Of a DNA stretch of 64,000 bases, positions 15,814-28,843 are shown piece after piece (position 1 is the stretch's first letter; each line of letters opens with the position of its first letter). Source of the DNA: Molossus alvarezi. Its lineage: Eukaryota > Chordata > Mammalia > Chiroptera > Molossidae. A program made the position numbers and the translations under genes. The notes beneath the pieces were generated by a model that made no database searches, was not told the DNA's origin, and was given only the letters and a program-made list of their open reading frames with translations. The stretch lies in contig CM073885.1 of NCBI GenBank assembly GCA_037176705.1, positions 167,142,290-167,206,289 of the forward strand. The letters are read 5' to 3'.

Positions 15814-16432
15814 TTTCATAACTTTTAATTCTATCGGAGTTCACATGAGTGGGAACTCACTGCCAAACAATGACACACACGAGAACAGTGTTCATCACAT
15901 ACGTTAATCAAAGGCAAATCAAAAGAAAGTCAATTCCAAAGATGTGGGGAATTTGAAAAAACTGATGGTATTGAGGTTTAATATATTTTTGCTTTCAAAC
16001 ACTTACAGTGGGCAGATCTGAGGAATGAAAATAATTGGGCACAACAGAGCAAAGGATATGCTTACATCTTTGTCTTGGTACATTCCATCACTGGGCTGGC
16101 CTGCTGCTTCCGTGTGTGTTGAGACTCTGAGAAACACACAGGTCTTATTTGGGATCCCAGAGCTGCAGAGACAGCAGTGGGGGGTTGGTGCCTCCTATCC
16201 CCCAAATCAACACTAGAGGCAGTGGTATTACCACTCCGACATTCTTAGGTGTTGATGATGGTGCAGATCTAATGACCCTGAAGCTTCCTGGGTCCATTTC
16301 ATCATGGGGCATTTTTATCAGAGTCAAGTCTAATGTCCTGTATTTAGTGGTTGCTCCAATTTTGAATTCTTGATGGACGGACAGATCAACCGAAACTGGT
16401 TTTCTCTCTTTCTCCTTTTTTTCTTTCTTTAG
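15814..16432. other. Intron upstream of the LDLa exon; unassigned block 16025-16375
   Basis: 16025-16375 is less AT-rich and open for 141 codons on the minus strand (16145-16570, overlapping the exon). No domain was seen; it may be an old repeat. The polypyrimidine tract at 16401-16432 serves the 16433 acceptor. Confidence 0.4.
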
Positions 16433-16960
<528 letters not shown>

Positions 16961-17689
16961 TCGTGTGTTAATTTCTGAAACATACAGAGTATGTATATAG
17001 CTCAGGAGCCAAGGCATTTAGGTTTATTTGACTATTTAAATACATTACTTTTCCCCCTCTCAATACTTAATTTAGAACCAGAATGCACTTAAAACTAAAT
17101 GGTGGATTGTTGTTGTTGTTGTTGTGTGTGTGTGTGTGAAGCAATTGCAGATACATTGGAAAACAAGTGTCTTCAAAGACAAACAGAATGGAAGCAAGTC
17201 TTTTCCATGTAAAAGAAAGTTGTAGAAAAAAGACCAGTAAAACATCCATCAAGACCAATTCCTGCAAGGTTAACAAGACTGTATGCTTTGATGCATTTCA
17301 GAGAGTTGTCACTCCTTCATATAAATTATGAGATGTGGTCATTTGTTTAAAAACCAAAAATGAATACCCAGATATTACATAAAATGCAAAGTGATCTCCT
17401 AAAGGAGCTACATATCAGCTATGTAATATTGTTGTAGGAGATTGACTCATAATAAACAGTACCTATTCAAATATCCTTAGCTAAATGGGCCATATGTGCT
17501 CATTTGGGTAATTCTGTAAAATTGCGCAATACAGTCCAGTCGTTGCCTCATTTCATTGCAAATGAGGTGACTACAGATTGTCAAAATGAAGGTGACAAAA
17601 TATTCCGCTCTACTAGTAATACTTTCTGTGCTAGAATATTATAGTGTGCTCCTTTGCTTTGTCTCTTGACACCAAATCTGAAATATCAA
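16961..17689. other. Intron with a compound TTG/TG microsatellite
   Basis: (TTG)n followed by (TG)n at about 17105-17138. The rest is not recognised. Confidence 0.6.
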
Positions 17690-17960
17690 GAATAACATCA
17701 GTATAAGAAGAGCTCACATTTATCTGGAGCTTTTAACCTTCAAAGCCCTTTTATCTGCTGATTTCCACTGGATCTTCACAGAAGCCCTGAGGGGTAAGTG
17801 GGGCAGATATTATCAGTGCATTTCCACAGATGAAGTCATGAACAGCAGCGCTTAAGATTTTGTCGAAGTTCGTCAAACTGTTATCGACAGAGTTGATTCT
17901 AGAACCCATGTACTTTATGAAGCACTACTTTGCCCAAGCCACCATACTACTGTGTGATAC
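17690..17960 (-). mobile_element. MIR SINE
   Basis: Antisense MIR-like order: 'ctcacatttatctggagctttt', 'ggatcttcacagaagccctgaggggtaagt', 'tttccacagatgaagtcatgaa', 'gattctagaacccatgtac'. Diverged but nearly full length. Confidence 0.7.
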
Positions 17961-18614
17961 TGAATCTTAAAAAAAGTTATAGACATACAAATCCTGCTTA
18001 TATCATAAGACAGTTTGTTCTTTCAGCTGTGGATTCTTATTATCATATATGAACCAAACAAAAATGTTTCGCTAATCTCAAATTCTGTATTAATTAATGT
18101 TTATCTCTACCTTATGAATATTTTCTGATACATTTGTAGTTATTTTCAGCATCAAATGTTTTTACATTTTCATGTGAATATCACACAACTCTATTAGGTT
18201 ATTAGTCAAACAGCACAGATTTAAACTTTTTTTTTTTTTTTTTGGTAATGTTGCCAATGTATCTCTTTTCCAAAATATAATTTAATGCCATCTTTTCAGG
18301 ACTTAAATTAACAATTAATTTCTGACTGATTTTTTCTTGAACAATTTGTATGTAGGTTCTAACATTGTGAACATTTCTAGGAATCCTCTGTGTTTAGAAA
18401 AGATGCTGATTTACTAAGAGGATCAGCAACATACTGAAATTTGCTGCCTTCGTAGTTCTTTTGTATGGAAAATAAGGGCAAAAGTGATCAGAGCCTTTGG
18501 AGGCAGGGTTGCAGTAGAGGGGCTTTGGTGAACTGATTGCCAGATCACTTTAAGTTTTGAGCAAGCCTACATATATCAGTAATATTGGAAAAGAACGCTG
18601 ACTTAGTTCCAGAT
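17961..18614. other. Intron, nothing recognised
   Basis: Contains a T run at about 18228-18244 and no other notable structure. Confidence 0.5.
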
Positions 18615-18616
18615 AC

Positions 18617-18735
18617 AGTTGACCCTCGCCACTTGGTGCTTGGACTTCGGTGGCTTCACTCTAGTATAGTGTTTGAAACAACCACATAGAGTGAGGCTGG
18701 GAAAGTTGAAGCGAAGTGGCGAGGGCCAACTGTGG
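18617..18735. mobile_element. Short imperfect palindrome with Tigger-like ends
   Basis: The left arm starts CAGTTGACCCTCGCCACTT and the right arm, read on the other strand, starts CAGTTGGCCCTCGCCACTT. Both arms also share CTTCACTCTA-like inner sequence (CCTCACTCTA on the right). The 5' flank is TA. The ends match pogo/Tigger-type elements. About 119 bases, so a hairpin-forming MITE-like copy or one end of a larger element. Confidence 0.6.
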
Positions 18736-19590
18736 GCAGAGGAGCTGAATAGACACCTCTCCAAACAAGACATACAAATAGCTAAGAGACATATGAAGAA
18801 ATGCTCAACATCACTAGTCAGCAGAGAGATTCAAATTAAAACAACAATGAGGTATCACCTCACACCTGTCAGAATGGCCACCATCAACAAATCATCAAGC
18901 AACAAGTGTTGGTGAGGGTGTGGAGTAAAGGAGACTCTAGTACACTGCTGGTGGGAATGCAGACTGGTGCGGCCACTATGGAATACAACTTGGTGGTACT
19001 TCAAAAAATTAAAAATTGAACTGCCATTTGACCCAGTGATCCCACTTCTAGGAATATACCATAAGAAGCCTGAAACACCAACCAGAAAGAATACATGTAC
19101 CCCCATGTTCGTAGCAGCACTATTTATAATAGCTAAGATCTGGAAACAGCCCAAATGTCCATCAGTAGACGAGTGGATAAAAAAGCTGTGGTACATATAC
19201 ACAATGGAGTACTATGCAGCGGTAAGAAAGATCTCTTATCCTTTGAGACGACATGGAGGGACCTGAAAAGTATTATCCTAAGCGAAACAAGCCAAACAGA
19301 GAAAGACAAGTATCATATGACCTCACTTATTTGTGGAATATAATGAACATAACAGTCTGAGGAATGGGTTAGTCCCAGAGATGTGGAAGTGGGGTACAGA
19401 GTGACAATCCCCAGAGGACGGGTAGTGGGGGAGAGATAAACCACAGAATTTATATGCATGTGTGCATGAACAATAGACATGGATAACAAAGCTGAGACAG
19501 GGCAGGTTGGAAGAGGGAGGGGGGAATCAGTGGGGGAAAAAGGAAAAACATCTGTAACAAGAATTAATTAATTAATTTTTAAAAAAAGAG
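18736..19590 (+). mobile_element. 5'-truncated L1 (ORF2 C-terminus and 3' UTR)
   Basis: Starts in frame with the ORF2 C-terminal segment ([15 protein letters not shown]), runs through the landmark 'ccatttgacccagtgatccc', ends ORF2 near 'atttgtggaatataatg', and has a 3' UTR with A-rich tail at about 19575-19590. Frame breaks are present. It lies directly against the palindromic element. Confidence 0.88.
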
Positions 19591-19666
19591 TCCTACTTCA
19601 CGGAAATTCATTTAGCGTGGTAGAGTCTGGAACTGATTAATCGCGATAAACGAGGGTCGACTTACT
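19591..19666. mobile_element. Opposite end of a Tigger-like element
   Basis: Read on the minus strand this begins TA then AGTCGACCCTCGTTTATCGCG and contains 'cgtgaagtaggac', a good Tigger (MER44/Tigger7 type) terminus. It probably pairs with the left end at 18617, which would make the L1 between them an insertion into the Tigger copy. Confidence 0.6.
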
Positions 19667-21394
19667 ACATAGAAAGAAGAAAACTTTTTCAGCCTCTTAG
19701 GACAAATAAGCAAATGAATGAAAACTTGCAAGAAACTCTAACAGTAACCATATTTTTATATCAGTTCTCATTACATGATTATGAGTTTTTTTATATAGCA
19801 TTGCTTATTTTTACTATGTTTTTAAAATTTTTAACTCTATCTCATTCTACTGGTCTTAAATGCTGTGTTTTAATTATAAGTGGCTAAAATCTGGTGTCTG
19901 ATAGTGCTGTTATTTATCCTGTGTGTACCATACACTCTGGTGCTCTAATTAGACCCAGAAGAATAGGAAGAAAAAAAAAAATTAATCACCATAGCAAATG
20001 ATTTCAGAAGTTTGATTGACAGCCAACCAAAAATGTTGGCTTAAGTTCCACAGTTCTAGGGTTTTTTGTTTGTGTTTGAGAATTCTATGTGAAAACTTCT
20101 GAAGTGTCATTAAGTAGAAATATGCCATGTAGGAGTAGCAGAAAGAATGAAAAAACTCAACTATTTTTAAAGGTGAAGACTAGCTCTTCTGATGAAGGAG
20201 AAGAAAATAATCCTTTATAAACAAAAGTAACTGTTCTTTAATTTTCTATATACCAATGTAGACTCTGAAAGAAAAATCTAGTAGAAAAATTAGAATTTTA
20301 TTTATTATTTTACAATATAAATACCATGTCTAAAATATAGGACATAGTCAAAGAAGAAAGAAAATTCTATATGAGAACTCTAAAATCGAATTTGAACATA
20401 TCTTTGCTGTTGATATAGAAGTTAATTTGGAAAACAACCATATTTTTGTTTTTCTATATATTCTAATGAGCATATTTATTTTTAACACACAATTAAGAGT
20501 ATCTCAGGCATACTCAAAACAGTTTAAATCACTGTGATTAGGAAGGGTACTGAATATTTGAGCAACATAATTGGTAAGTATTCTGAAACTAATGGGCAAA
20601 AGTAATGCTGTATTACCAATTGCAGATAGGTATTCTTTTCAAGCACAGAGAACATTTACCAAAAAAAAGTATATCATTAAACAATGGGCAAATTTAAATA
20701 ATTTTAATTAGTTAAAGTAACATAGATTATCTCTTTTGAATTATGCTGGAAATCAATTATGAGACAAAAACTAGGAAAATTGCTATTGCTGAGGGAAAAG
20801 ACAGACATAGTTAATAACTCACGCTTCTCCCCACCCCAAAATCACAATGCAATGAGAATATGTTTTAAACAAATAATAATGCATAAAATCCTGTGGGATT
20901 TAGGTAAGTGAATGCTTAGAGAAAAATCTATAGACTACATTTTTGTATTAGAAACTAGTTAGCTAAAAGTGCAAATTGATGGAATAAAGCACAAATGTAA
21001 GATAGGGAGGATTTGAAAAGACTGGTAAAATTTTCAAAACCCTGTCAAGAATGATCAAGGGAAATATCAAATTAACTGAACATGTATTAATTGAGAGGTC
21101 ACATGTCAAGCCGTGTTTGTGCAGCACATCAGTAAATGAGCAGACAGAACTCCTATTCTTCATGCTCTCCAGTTAAACAGAAATTGTAGTCTGTCTCCAT
21201 ACACACACAAAAACATATATATATACATATATGTCAATTATAGCATTTATTGAAAGGTGACAATTGAGATGAGAAAATATAGTGTAAACTAAAGAAAATG
21301 AAGAATGGAGGGAGGACAAATTGCAATATTAAGAAGCATGATAAGGGTAAGCCTGGATAAAATATGTCTAAGCAAATTCTGTTTCTTTTATTTA
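19667..21394. other. MALRD1 intron, nothing recognised
   Basis: AT-rich throughout. A small TA/CA tract lies at 21202-21232. No exons or repeats were identified. Confidence 0.5.
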
Positions 21395-21620
21395 TTTCAT
21401 TAATTTATGATCCCATTTGATTAAGATATAATTAATATACAGAACTGTATAAGTTTAAGGTGTACTGCATAGTGATTTGACTTACATATATTGTGAAATA
21501 ATTACTACATATGTTTAGTTATGTGGTTTTCATAAATGCTCAGCTCTAATTTTCCTACACACAATTATTCTTCGGGACTTTCTTAGTTATTTATTTTTTA
21601 AGATGACTTGTTTACATTCT
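21395..21620 (-). mobile_element. Old L1 3' UTR fragment (tentative)
   Basis: 'ttaagatataattaatatacag', 'ttaaggtgtactgcatagtgatttgac' and 'ataattactacat' follow the antisense 3' UTR of old L1M-type elements. Confidence 0.6.
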
Positions 21621-21746
21621 GACTGCCATCTCTCACTTGTTAGAGCAGAATTCTCTCCTTTTCAAGTAAACATGATTTTGGAGAGACAGGAAGCTATGGT
21701 TTGATGCTGTGATATATACATTACTTTTAATCACAGGAAGATTATG

Positions 21747-21796
<50 letters not shown>

Positions 21797-22861
21797 TACT
21801 TCTCTACTGTCTCCAGTTCAGAGCCCCGTCTGAAACATTCTACCATATCAGATTTCTGCTCGCTGTGGCAGAAATGAACTTAGAAGTGCAGAGTGCCCCT
21901 GTGGGAGGCCCCAGAGAACTAGCTAGCGTACATCATCCTAGGCAATGAAAACCACTGACCTAGGCAATTACTTTGTTCTTGGTCAATAATCGTATAAAAT
22001 CTAAGCAAGCATTCTGTAATTAACATGCATATATCTGACATTGCTCTTCAGTTATGCATTTGGTAAACATTGGGCAACTCTAATATAAGACGCCTTGGAG
22101 CAAAAACAAGGAAAACCAGATCTTACCTAAATAATTGTAGCTCCTTTTCTAGTAAAGATGATAGGTACATAAACATTTACATTACAAATGAGAGTTAGAT
22201 CAATGCAAAGCATTTCTGGAGGGGTGAAGAGGGGACAATTTAGTTATATGTGAGCACTAATCCCAACACAGGCTTCTATGAGAGCAGCACCTCACCTTGA
22301 AAACAATTAGAGTTTTCTTCAGATACATACTTCATTAACCATAACAGGTGAATAGCTTTTGTTTTCTTGGGAGCTTATATTAGAAAGAAGGTCAGGTATC
22401 ATCGTGTTCATAAACCAGTCTTCCTGGGAAGGACCAGCTGTGCTAAGCTTCCAGAATTCATTATTGCAGGCTCTAGCTGAGTTTCATTGTCTTACTAAAA
22501 TTACCACACTGGTCAGGACTCAGTGTTTTAGGTGACATGTGTTAGCATAATATTTTCCAAATTATGAAGTCAGGCAGTCATCAAATAAGACAAAATTATG
22601 CATGAGGAGCTTCTCTTGATTAATTCCTGTATTGTGAATTTTCAAAAACTTGGTATTATTAATAGGATTCTTCCAAATTACTTACCTCCAAATCCTTTTT
22701 ATAAAAACAAATAAACTTTTTACAGAACAATTGCTCTTTGAAATAGTTTGAAAAGAATTGTTTACAGAATTTATTATTACTTTATAGAATAAGGAAATAT
22801 AACAGAAATCACTATGTCACAAATTCCTAATGATGTCACCCAATAACAATTGACACGTGAC
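21621..22861. other. Intron with a TG/TA microsatellite
   Basis: The (TG)n-(TA)n tract runs at about 21749-21797. The remainder contains nothing I recognise. Confidence 0.55.
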
Positions 22862-23012
22862 ATTAATTTTTAAAAATTTTAATGTTGACATTATTACAGG
22901 TATGCTCCTTTCCCCCCACAACCTCCTCTGCCCACCTTCACCCCCTCTCTCCCTCCTTTGGTCTTCACCAAACTATTGTCCAATGTCCATGGGGTACACA
23001 TATATATTCTTT

Positions 23013-23233
23013 TTTTTTTAACTTGTTTTTCTTTATTGATTTTAGAAAGAGAGGAAGGGAGAAGAAAAGAGAGATAGAAACATCAATGAGAGAGAACATT
23101 GATGGGCTGCCCCCTGCATAACCCCCACTGGGGATTGAGCCCACAACCTGGGCATGTGCCCTGACCGGGAATCGAACCGGCAACCTCTTCGTGCAGGGGT
23201 CGACGCTCAACCCCTGGGCCACACGGGCTGGGC
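23013..23233 (-). mobile_element. VES SINE inside L1
   Basis: Antisense copy with body AGAGAGATAGAAACATCAATG and head ending 'cacacgggctgggc'. Flanked by TATATTCTTT at 23003-23012 and 23234-23243. Confidence 0.92.
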
Positions 23234-23845
23234 TATATTCTTTAACTGATCCCTTCACTTTCTTTATCCAGTCAACCCCACTCCCACCCTCAGACCCGAA
23301 CCAGTCTGTTTTGTGTATCCATGCTTTTGGTTCCATTTTATTGGTCAGTTTATTTTCTTCATTAGAGTCCATATATCAGTGAGATCATAAGGTATTTGTC
23401 TTTCTCTGACTGCCTTATTTAGCTTAGCATAGTAAGGTCTATCCATGTGGGCCCCAAAGGTAAGAGTTCCTTCTTTTTTACAGCCAAGTAGTATTCCATT
23501 GTGAAATGTACCACAGCTTTTTTATCCACTCATCTGCTGATGGGCACTTGGGCTATTTTTCAATGCTCTGGAGATAATATACCGGAGTACTGCATTCCAG
23601 TGTGGCCAGGCCATTTTACATTACCACGAACAGTGTATGAGAGATCCAGTTTTTAAACACCCTTGTGAGCATTTGATATTGTAACTATTTTATTTTTATT
23701 TTGCTCTTCTTACAAGTATAAATTAATATTTTATCATGGTCTTAATTGCTTTTCCCTAATACCTAGTGAACAACTTGTGTTTCTTTGCCATGTATAATCT
23801 CTTTGGTCAAATGTTTATGACTTTCGCCTGTTTTTTAATCAGAAT

Positions 23846-24085
23846 AGTTTTATTCCTCACCTGAGAATATTTTTCTACTTACCATCAGATAGAGTGGGAG
23901 GGAAGGAGAGAGAGATAGAGAGAAACATCAACATGATAGAGCCACATAGACTGGTCGCCTCCCGCACAACCCTACCAGGGCTGGGGATGAATGCAATCGA
24001 GGTACATGCCCTTGACCAGAATAGAACCTATGACTCATTGGTCCATGGGTTGATGCTCTAACCCCTGAGCAAAACTGACCAGGGC
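23846..24085 (-). mobile_element. VES SINE inside L1
   Basis: Antisense copy beginning 'agttttattcctcacctgag' and ending 'aaaactgaccagggc'. The L1 target TAATCAGAAT is repeated at 23836-23845 and 24088-24097. Confidence 0.9.
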
Positions 24086-25430
24086 TCTAATCAGAATTTT
24101 TTCAACTGTTGAGTTTTGAGTATTTTATATATTATAGATATAAATCATTTACAGATGTGAGTGGCAAATATTTACTCTCAGGCTTTAGGATGTGTTTTCA
24201 TTCTTTTAGCAGGGAAAGAGAAAACATTTTTTTAAATTTTTTATTTTGGTGATCATGCTTTCAATTGCATATCTAAAAACATTTCATCAAGATCTAGGTC
24301 CCAGGTTTTCTTCTAATTTATCATCTAAAAGTTATTTAGTATATTTAAATTTAAGTCTATGAATCCAGTTTGTTAATTTTTGCGTCAGCTATGAGGTGTA
24401 AATCAAGATTTTGTTTTGTTTTGCCTATACAGTTGCACCAGTACCATCAACAAGATTCTCCGCCCTTCATTTAACTGTTTTGTCAAAAATTGGTTGGTTG
24501 TACTTGTGTGAAGCAATTTTTGAGCTCTATTTTCTGTTCTATTGATCCAAGTGTCTATTTTTCCACCAATACCACACAGTGTTGGTAATGAAAGCTACAT
24601 AATATAATACATCTTGAAATCAGATGGATTTCTCCTAACTTATTCTTTTTCAAAACTGTTTAGTTATTTCAGTTCCTTGAATTTCTATATAAATTTTAGA
24701 AAAATCATGTCTACATCTACAAAAAATGATGTAATTTTGATAATTTCATTACATGTAATCAATTTGGGAGAGAAAACATTTTTACTATGTTGAATCTTCC
24801 AATCCATGAATATAGTATGTCTCTCCAGTATTTAGTATTTTATATTTCTTTCAGTAATGTTTTGTATTTTTATACATAAATCTTGTACATATTTCATAAG
24901 ATTTATGAAAGTATTATAAATTGTATTATATTTTAATTTTTGGTTTCTATGTATTCATTGCTAGTATATATAAATACAATTAATTTTGCATGTCAATCTT
25001 GTGTCCTTTGACCTTGCTGACTCATTGATTAAGTTGTCAGAGTTTTACAACATATTCCCTAGATTTTTCTATAAAGACAATCAAGTCATCTGAAAATTGG
25101 GACAGTTTTTCTCTCTGATTTATGTACCTTAAAGATTTGATAGAATCCTCCAGTTTGACTATCTGAACCTGGAGATTTTTCAGGATTTTTAAAACTTTGA
25201 GTTTGGTTTTCTTAATAGTTATAAAGCTACTCAAATTATTTTATATTGTGTAAGCTTTTGCTTTGCAAGGAATAGTTCCATTTCACCTAAGTAGTCAAAC
25301 ATATGCATGTAGAGTTGAGCACAGTATTCTTGTATCATCCTTTTGATATCTACAGGATCTACGATATTTTCTGTTTCATTCCTGTTATAGATAACTTGCC
25401 TCTTCTCAATATTGTCTTTGATATTCATAC

Positions 25431-25805
25431 TTACTAAAAATACAAATTAATTAAATTAAAAGATATAATATAGCTCTAAACCTTTTATAAATATAATGTA
25501 AGCAATTTGTCCAAATGTGATGTAAAGTTCAAGTAATTGAATCATGAAATCTAAGGATTGTATAGTCTCTGTGATTAATAGAAGTTAGTCCAAGCTTTTT
25601 GAAACAGGGATTTAACACTAAGACTTCTTTGAAGGATTCACTTTTACTCAATTATAATTCATCATACATTTTAAAATCTTCATTTCAACACTTATGATAG
25701 TTTACTAAAATGAGAGAGAAATCCACTAGGACATGTTTATTGATGAATCAGTCCGCAGCTACTAAATTGCTAATGAATGAACTGAGAAACGAATTACCGA
25801 CCAAT
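25431..25805. other. Intron, nothing recognised
   Basis: AT-rich, with no feature seen. Confidence 0.5.
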
Positions 25806-25822
25806 AAAAGAGTCATTTCTAT

Positions 25823-26167
25823 GAACATAGGGGTACATATATTCTTTCTGATTGGTGTTTAAGGTTTCTTAGGGTATATTCCTAGAAGTGGGATCACTGG
25901 GTCAAATGGCAGTTCAATTTTTAACTTCCTGAGGTAACACCATAGTGTTAAACATAGAGGTAGGGTACAGACTGACAAACCTTACAAAAAAGGATATTGG
26001 GGGGGGAAGAGATAAACCACAGAACTTATATGCAAGTACACATAAACAATGGATATAGACAACAAAGCTGGGGATGAGGCAGGAGAGATGGGGAGGAGGT
26101 TGTTAATGGGGGACAAAAGAGCAACATCTGTAACAAAAACAAATTAATAAAAATAATTTTAAAAAAA
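25823..26167 (+). mobile_element. L1 insertion with inverted 5' part (twin priming)
   Basis: 25823 to about 25950 is antisense L1 ORF2 C-terminal sequence; from about 25955 the sense 3' UTR begins ('gtagggtacagactgac') and runs to an A-rich tail at 26167. The whole is flanked by AAAAGAGTCATTTCTAT (25806-25822) and AAAAGAATCATTTCTAT (26165-26181; its first A's overlap the tail). That is one integration event with a 5' inversion. Confidence 0.9.
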
Positions 26168-26181
26168 AGAATCATTTCTAT

Positions 26182-26844
26182 AATTTCCTTGACCTGGCAG
26201 ACAATGGAGGTGGCAAGGGAGAATCATCTAATTCTTCTTGAAAACTTTCGCAAGAGATAATACTCTGCCTCACATAAAAATGCGTTTTCAACTGTCAGTC
26301 ACTTCTTGATATAATAATGTTTTATTCTAACAGTGAATCAGTCTTCCCATATGTGCCCAGTATAGGTTTTTGATGATAACATTTCTTATTACTTGTACTT
26401 CTTCATGATTCTAAAACGTAACATATTGGAAATAGGTGCCATCAATTCTGCACATCTTTTCACAATCCCCACTCTCTTTTCTGTAATTGTGATGTCAGAA
26501 TAAATATTCTTGTATTTTTTTAAAGCATCTTATATGCATGGTTTTAGACCTCTATTATCTAGTCTTCCTCTCATTGAGTGGTTTTAATTCTCAAAAATTC
26601 CCTTACACATGGGTTAAATGTTTAGAAAATACTACTATGATTAGACCATCACAATATTCAGGGTCATTTTATTTTTGCTGCCTACCAAAACAGAGTCATG
26701 TAGCCTAAGAATTTTAGTAGCTCAGTTTTTATTCTTTTAGTTAGTCTTTTGTTGATCATGACTAAAAAGAATGAATAGGGAGTTTGTTGAATAAATAATA
26801 GGTAAAAAAAGTTCCAGATGGCAGAAGAGGGGCTGTATCATCTC
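26182..26844. other. Intron, nothing recognised
   Basis: No repeat or exon recognised. Confidence 0.5.
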
Positions 26845-27002
26845 TATCTCCATCTCCATCTCCATCTCCATCTCCATCTCCATCTCCATCTCCATCTCCA
26901 TCTCCATCTCCATCTCCATCTCCATCTCCTTATCTATATCTATATCTATATTTATATCTATATATCTATATATCTTTATCATCTATATCTATATCTATAT
27001 AG
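26845..27002. repeat. CATCTC hexanucleotide array next to TATCTA repeat
   Basis: Thirteen perfect CATCTC units occupy 26851-26928, followed by a degenerate TATCTA/TATATC tract to about 27002. The regular six-base period leaves long open frames on both strands (His-Leu and Met-Glu dipeptides), which are artefacts of the repeat. Confidence 0.97.
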
Positions 27003-27265
27003 TTTAACAATTAGCTCTGCTACTTACTATATAATACTAGGCAAAGTACTTTAATTCTGAACTTCAGCTTTGCCATCAACCAAAAATAAAAGCAACTATT
27101 ATTTAGAGATGCGAGACTTAAATAAAACAACATGTATAAAGAAAATGCCCAGGATCTGACACACATCTATGAATACACAGTAGCCCCCTTTCCAGTCAGT
27201 TTCCCATTTTCCTAAATGTGCTTTATTTATAACATATGCTCAATAAAGTTATATTGAGTGACTAA
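27003..27265 (+). mobile_element. MIR SINE
   Basis: Sense MIR: 'agctctgctacttactatat', 'ggcaaagtactttaattctgaacttcag', 'cagcaggatc'-equivalent 'gcccaggatctgacacac', then 'ctcaataaagttatattgag'. The tetra/hexanucleotide array lies directly upstream. Confidence 0.65.
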
Positions 27266-28394
27266 ATGAACAGAGTGGTGAGATCTTAAATTTAGTAATT
27301 TGATGGTAGGATTTTAAAAGAACTTATGTTATGTTCTTTAAAAATGATATTTTCTAATGAAATGGTCATTTCATGCTTATAAAGAAAATGATGGATGGAA
27401 AAATTATAGCATTCAGACAAGTAGAAACTGGTTTGATTGATGATGCAACTGTAGACAGAGGTGACCATTTTCTTACTGGCGACGCACCTGTATGGCACTG
27501 GCATTAACTGTTCCATGAGATGCCAGGAATTGGCATCTGCACGGAAGACTATTGGCTGTTTTCTCACCTGGCACCTGTGGGAAATAATAAAATATGAAAT
27601 AGTAAGTTGTTCGCTCTCACCACAGTGATGTGAAATTCAAAGAACTTATACCTGCTTGTTGTTTTTTTCTCCAGTGATGCCAGAATTAAACTTTCCGGGG
27701 AAACATACCTTCTGAACTTTAGTAGGTGTCAAAAGAAGAATATGATTTACATTTAGAGATTTATGTAGCAGCATTTGTAAGATTTTTGAAAACAAATGAA
27801 ATCTGTTTTTTTTTTTTAGCAGCACACATCATTCTTTATACTAATATCTTTTCTAGATGCTGGTCTGGATGCTAATCTCGCCCTCATGGGCTACTGACCT
27901 TTCCAACACGAGGGCCGCTGAATTAGTCACTTCACTTTATAATTCTTAACCAAGTCAGCGGTTCAGATCTAAACAAGATGCCGAGTTGAGGTTTGGTATT
28001 ATATTCATGAGATTATCCTCCCTGTCCTCTAAAATTATACTTAGGAGAACTTTAGAATTCTGAACTAAAGGAAGCTATAAGAATTACAGTGTATTCTAGG
28101 AAAGAGTAAATTACCGATATAAGTTTCAAATGTAATTTTAAAACTGAATTAGCAATTGGATAAAACGCCAGCCTGTTTCTTTGGTGACAGAAATTATGAA
28201 AGAAAAATTTTCTCTATCCTTGAAAATATATCAGTGTTAGCCTGACTATTAAATGAAACCATTTTAAAAAGCATATTAGTCCTGATGCTAGCTTAAATTT
28301 ATCGTTTGGTGCTCTCAAAAGCTGAAAATTATCGTTTTAAACCATTCTTTATTGTTGGACAAGTTCCTTGCTGGGAGGTATAATTAATTTTCAT
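27266..28394. other. Intron, nothing recognised
   Basis: A 91-codon minus frame (27292-27567) carries no domain signature. No repeats named. Confidence 0.45.
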
Positions 28395-28406
28395 CTCAGT
28401 AGTCTT

Positions 28407-28660
28407 TTTTTTTTTTTTTTTATCCTCACCAGAGGACATTTTTTCATTTTTTGTTCAGGTAGAGTGGGAGGGAGAGAGAGGAACAGAGAGAGAGGAGAGA
28501 AACATCGATGTGAAGGGACACATCGAGTGGCTGCCACCCGCACGACCAACCAGGGCCGGGGACAAACTGTAACCGACGTACTTGCCCTTAGTGGGAACCG
28601 AACCCAGGTCTCTCCAGACCGCAGGCCGACGCTCTAACCGCTGAGCCAAACCGGCCAGGC
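28407..28660 (-). mobile_element. VES SINE with intact target-site duplication
   Basis: Antisense copy: T18-type tail, 'tcctcaccagaggacatttttt', GAGAGGAACAGAGAGAGAGG body, head ending 'ccaaaccggccaggc'. CTCAGTAGTCTT flanks it at 28395-28406 and 28661-28672. Close to consensus, hence young. Confidence 0.95.
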
Positions 28661-28843
28661 CTCAGTAGTCTTATATGCTTTAAAATGGTAGAGGAAAAAT
28701 GGTAAAACCCATATGTTCTCATATTCTTCACTTTATTAACTACCAAGAGAATAGAAATTACTTTATGTATTTAAACATATTTATCTGATTTTGTATCCAT
28801 ACAGGAAAACATACATTTGATGCCCGGCACAGTTTGGAAATTC

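Larger units (their letters stand above)
22862..25430 (-). mobile_element. L1 array: L1 3' end and old ORF2, split by two VES copies
   Basis: On the minus strand: 3' UTR (22862-23012, 23244-23400), ORF2 C-terminus (23400-23845), then a more diverged ORF2 running to the central region at about 25430 ('tgatccaagtgtctattttt', 'ttgaatcttccaatccatg'). All frames are destroyed. It may be two elements of different age joined near 23700. Confidence 0.75.

Noticed and set aside
26737..27054. Open frames reading His-Leu and Met-Glu repeats
   Set aside because: Pure by-products of the CATCTC hexanucleotide array, whose period of six leaves frames open on both strands.
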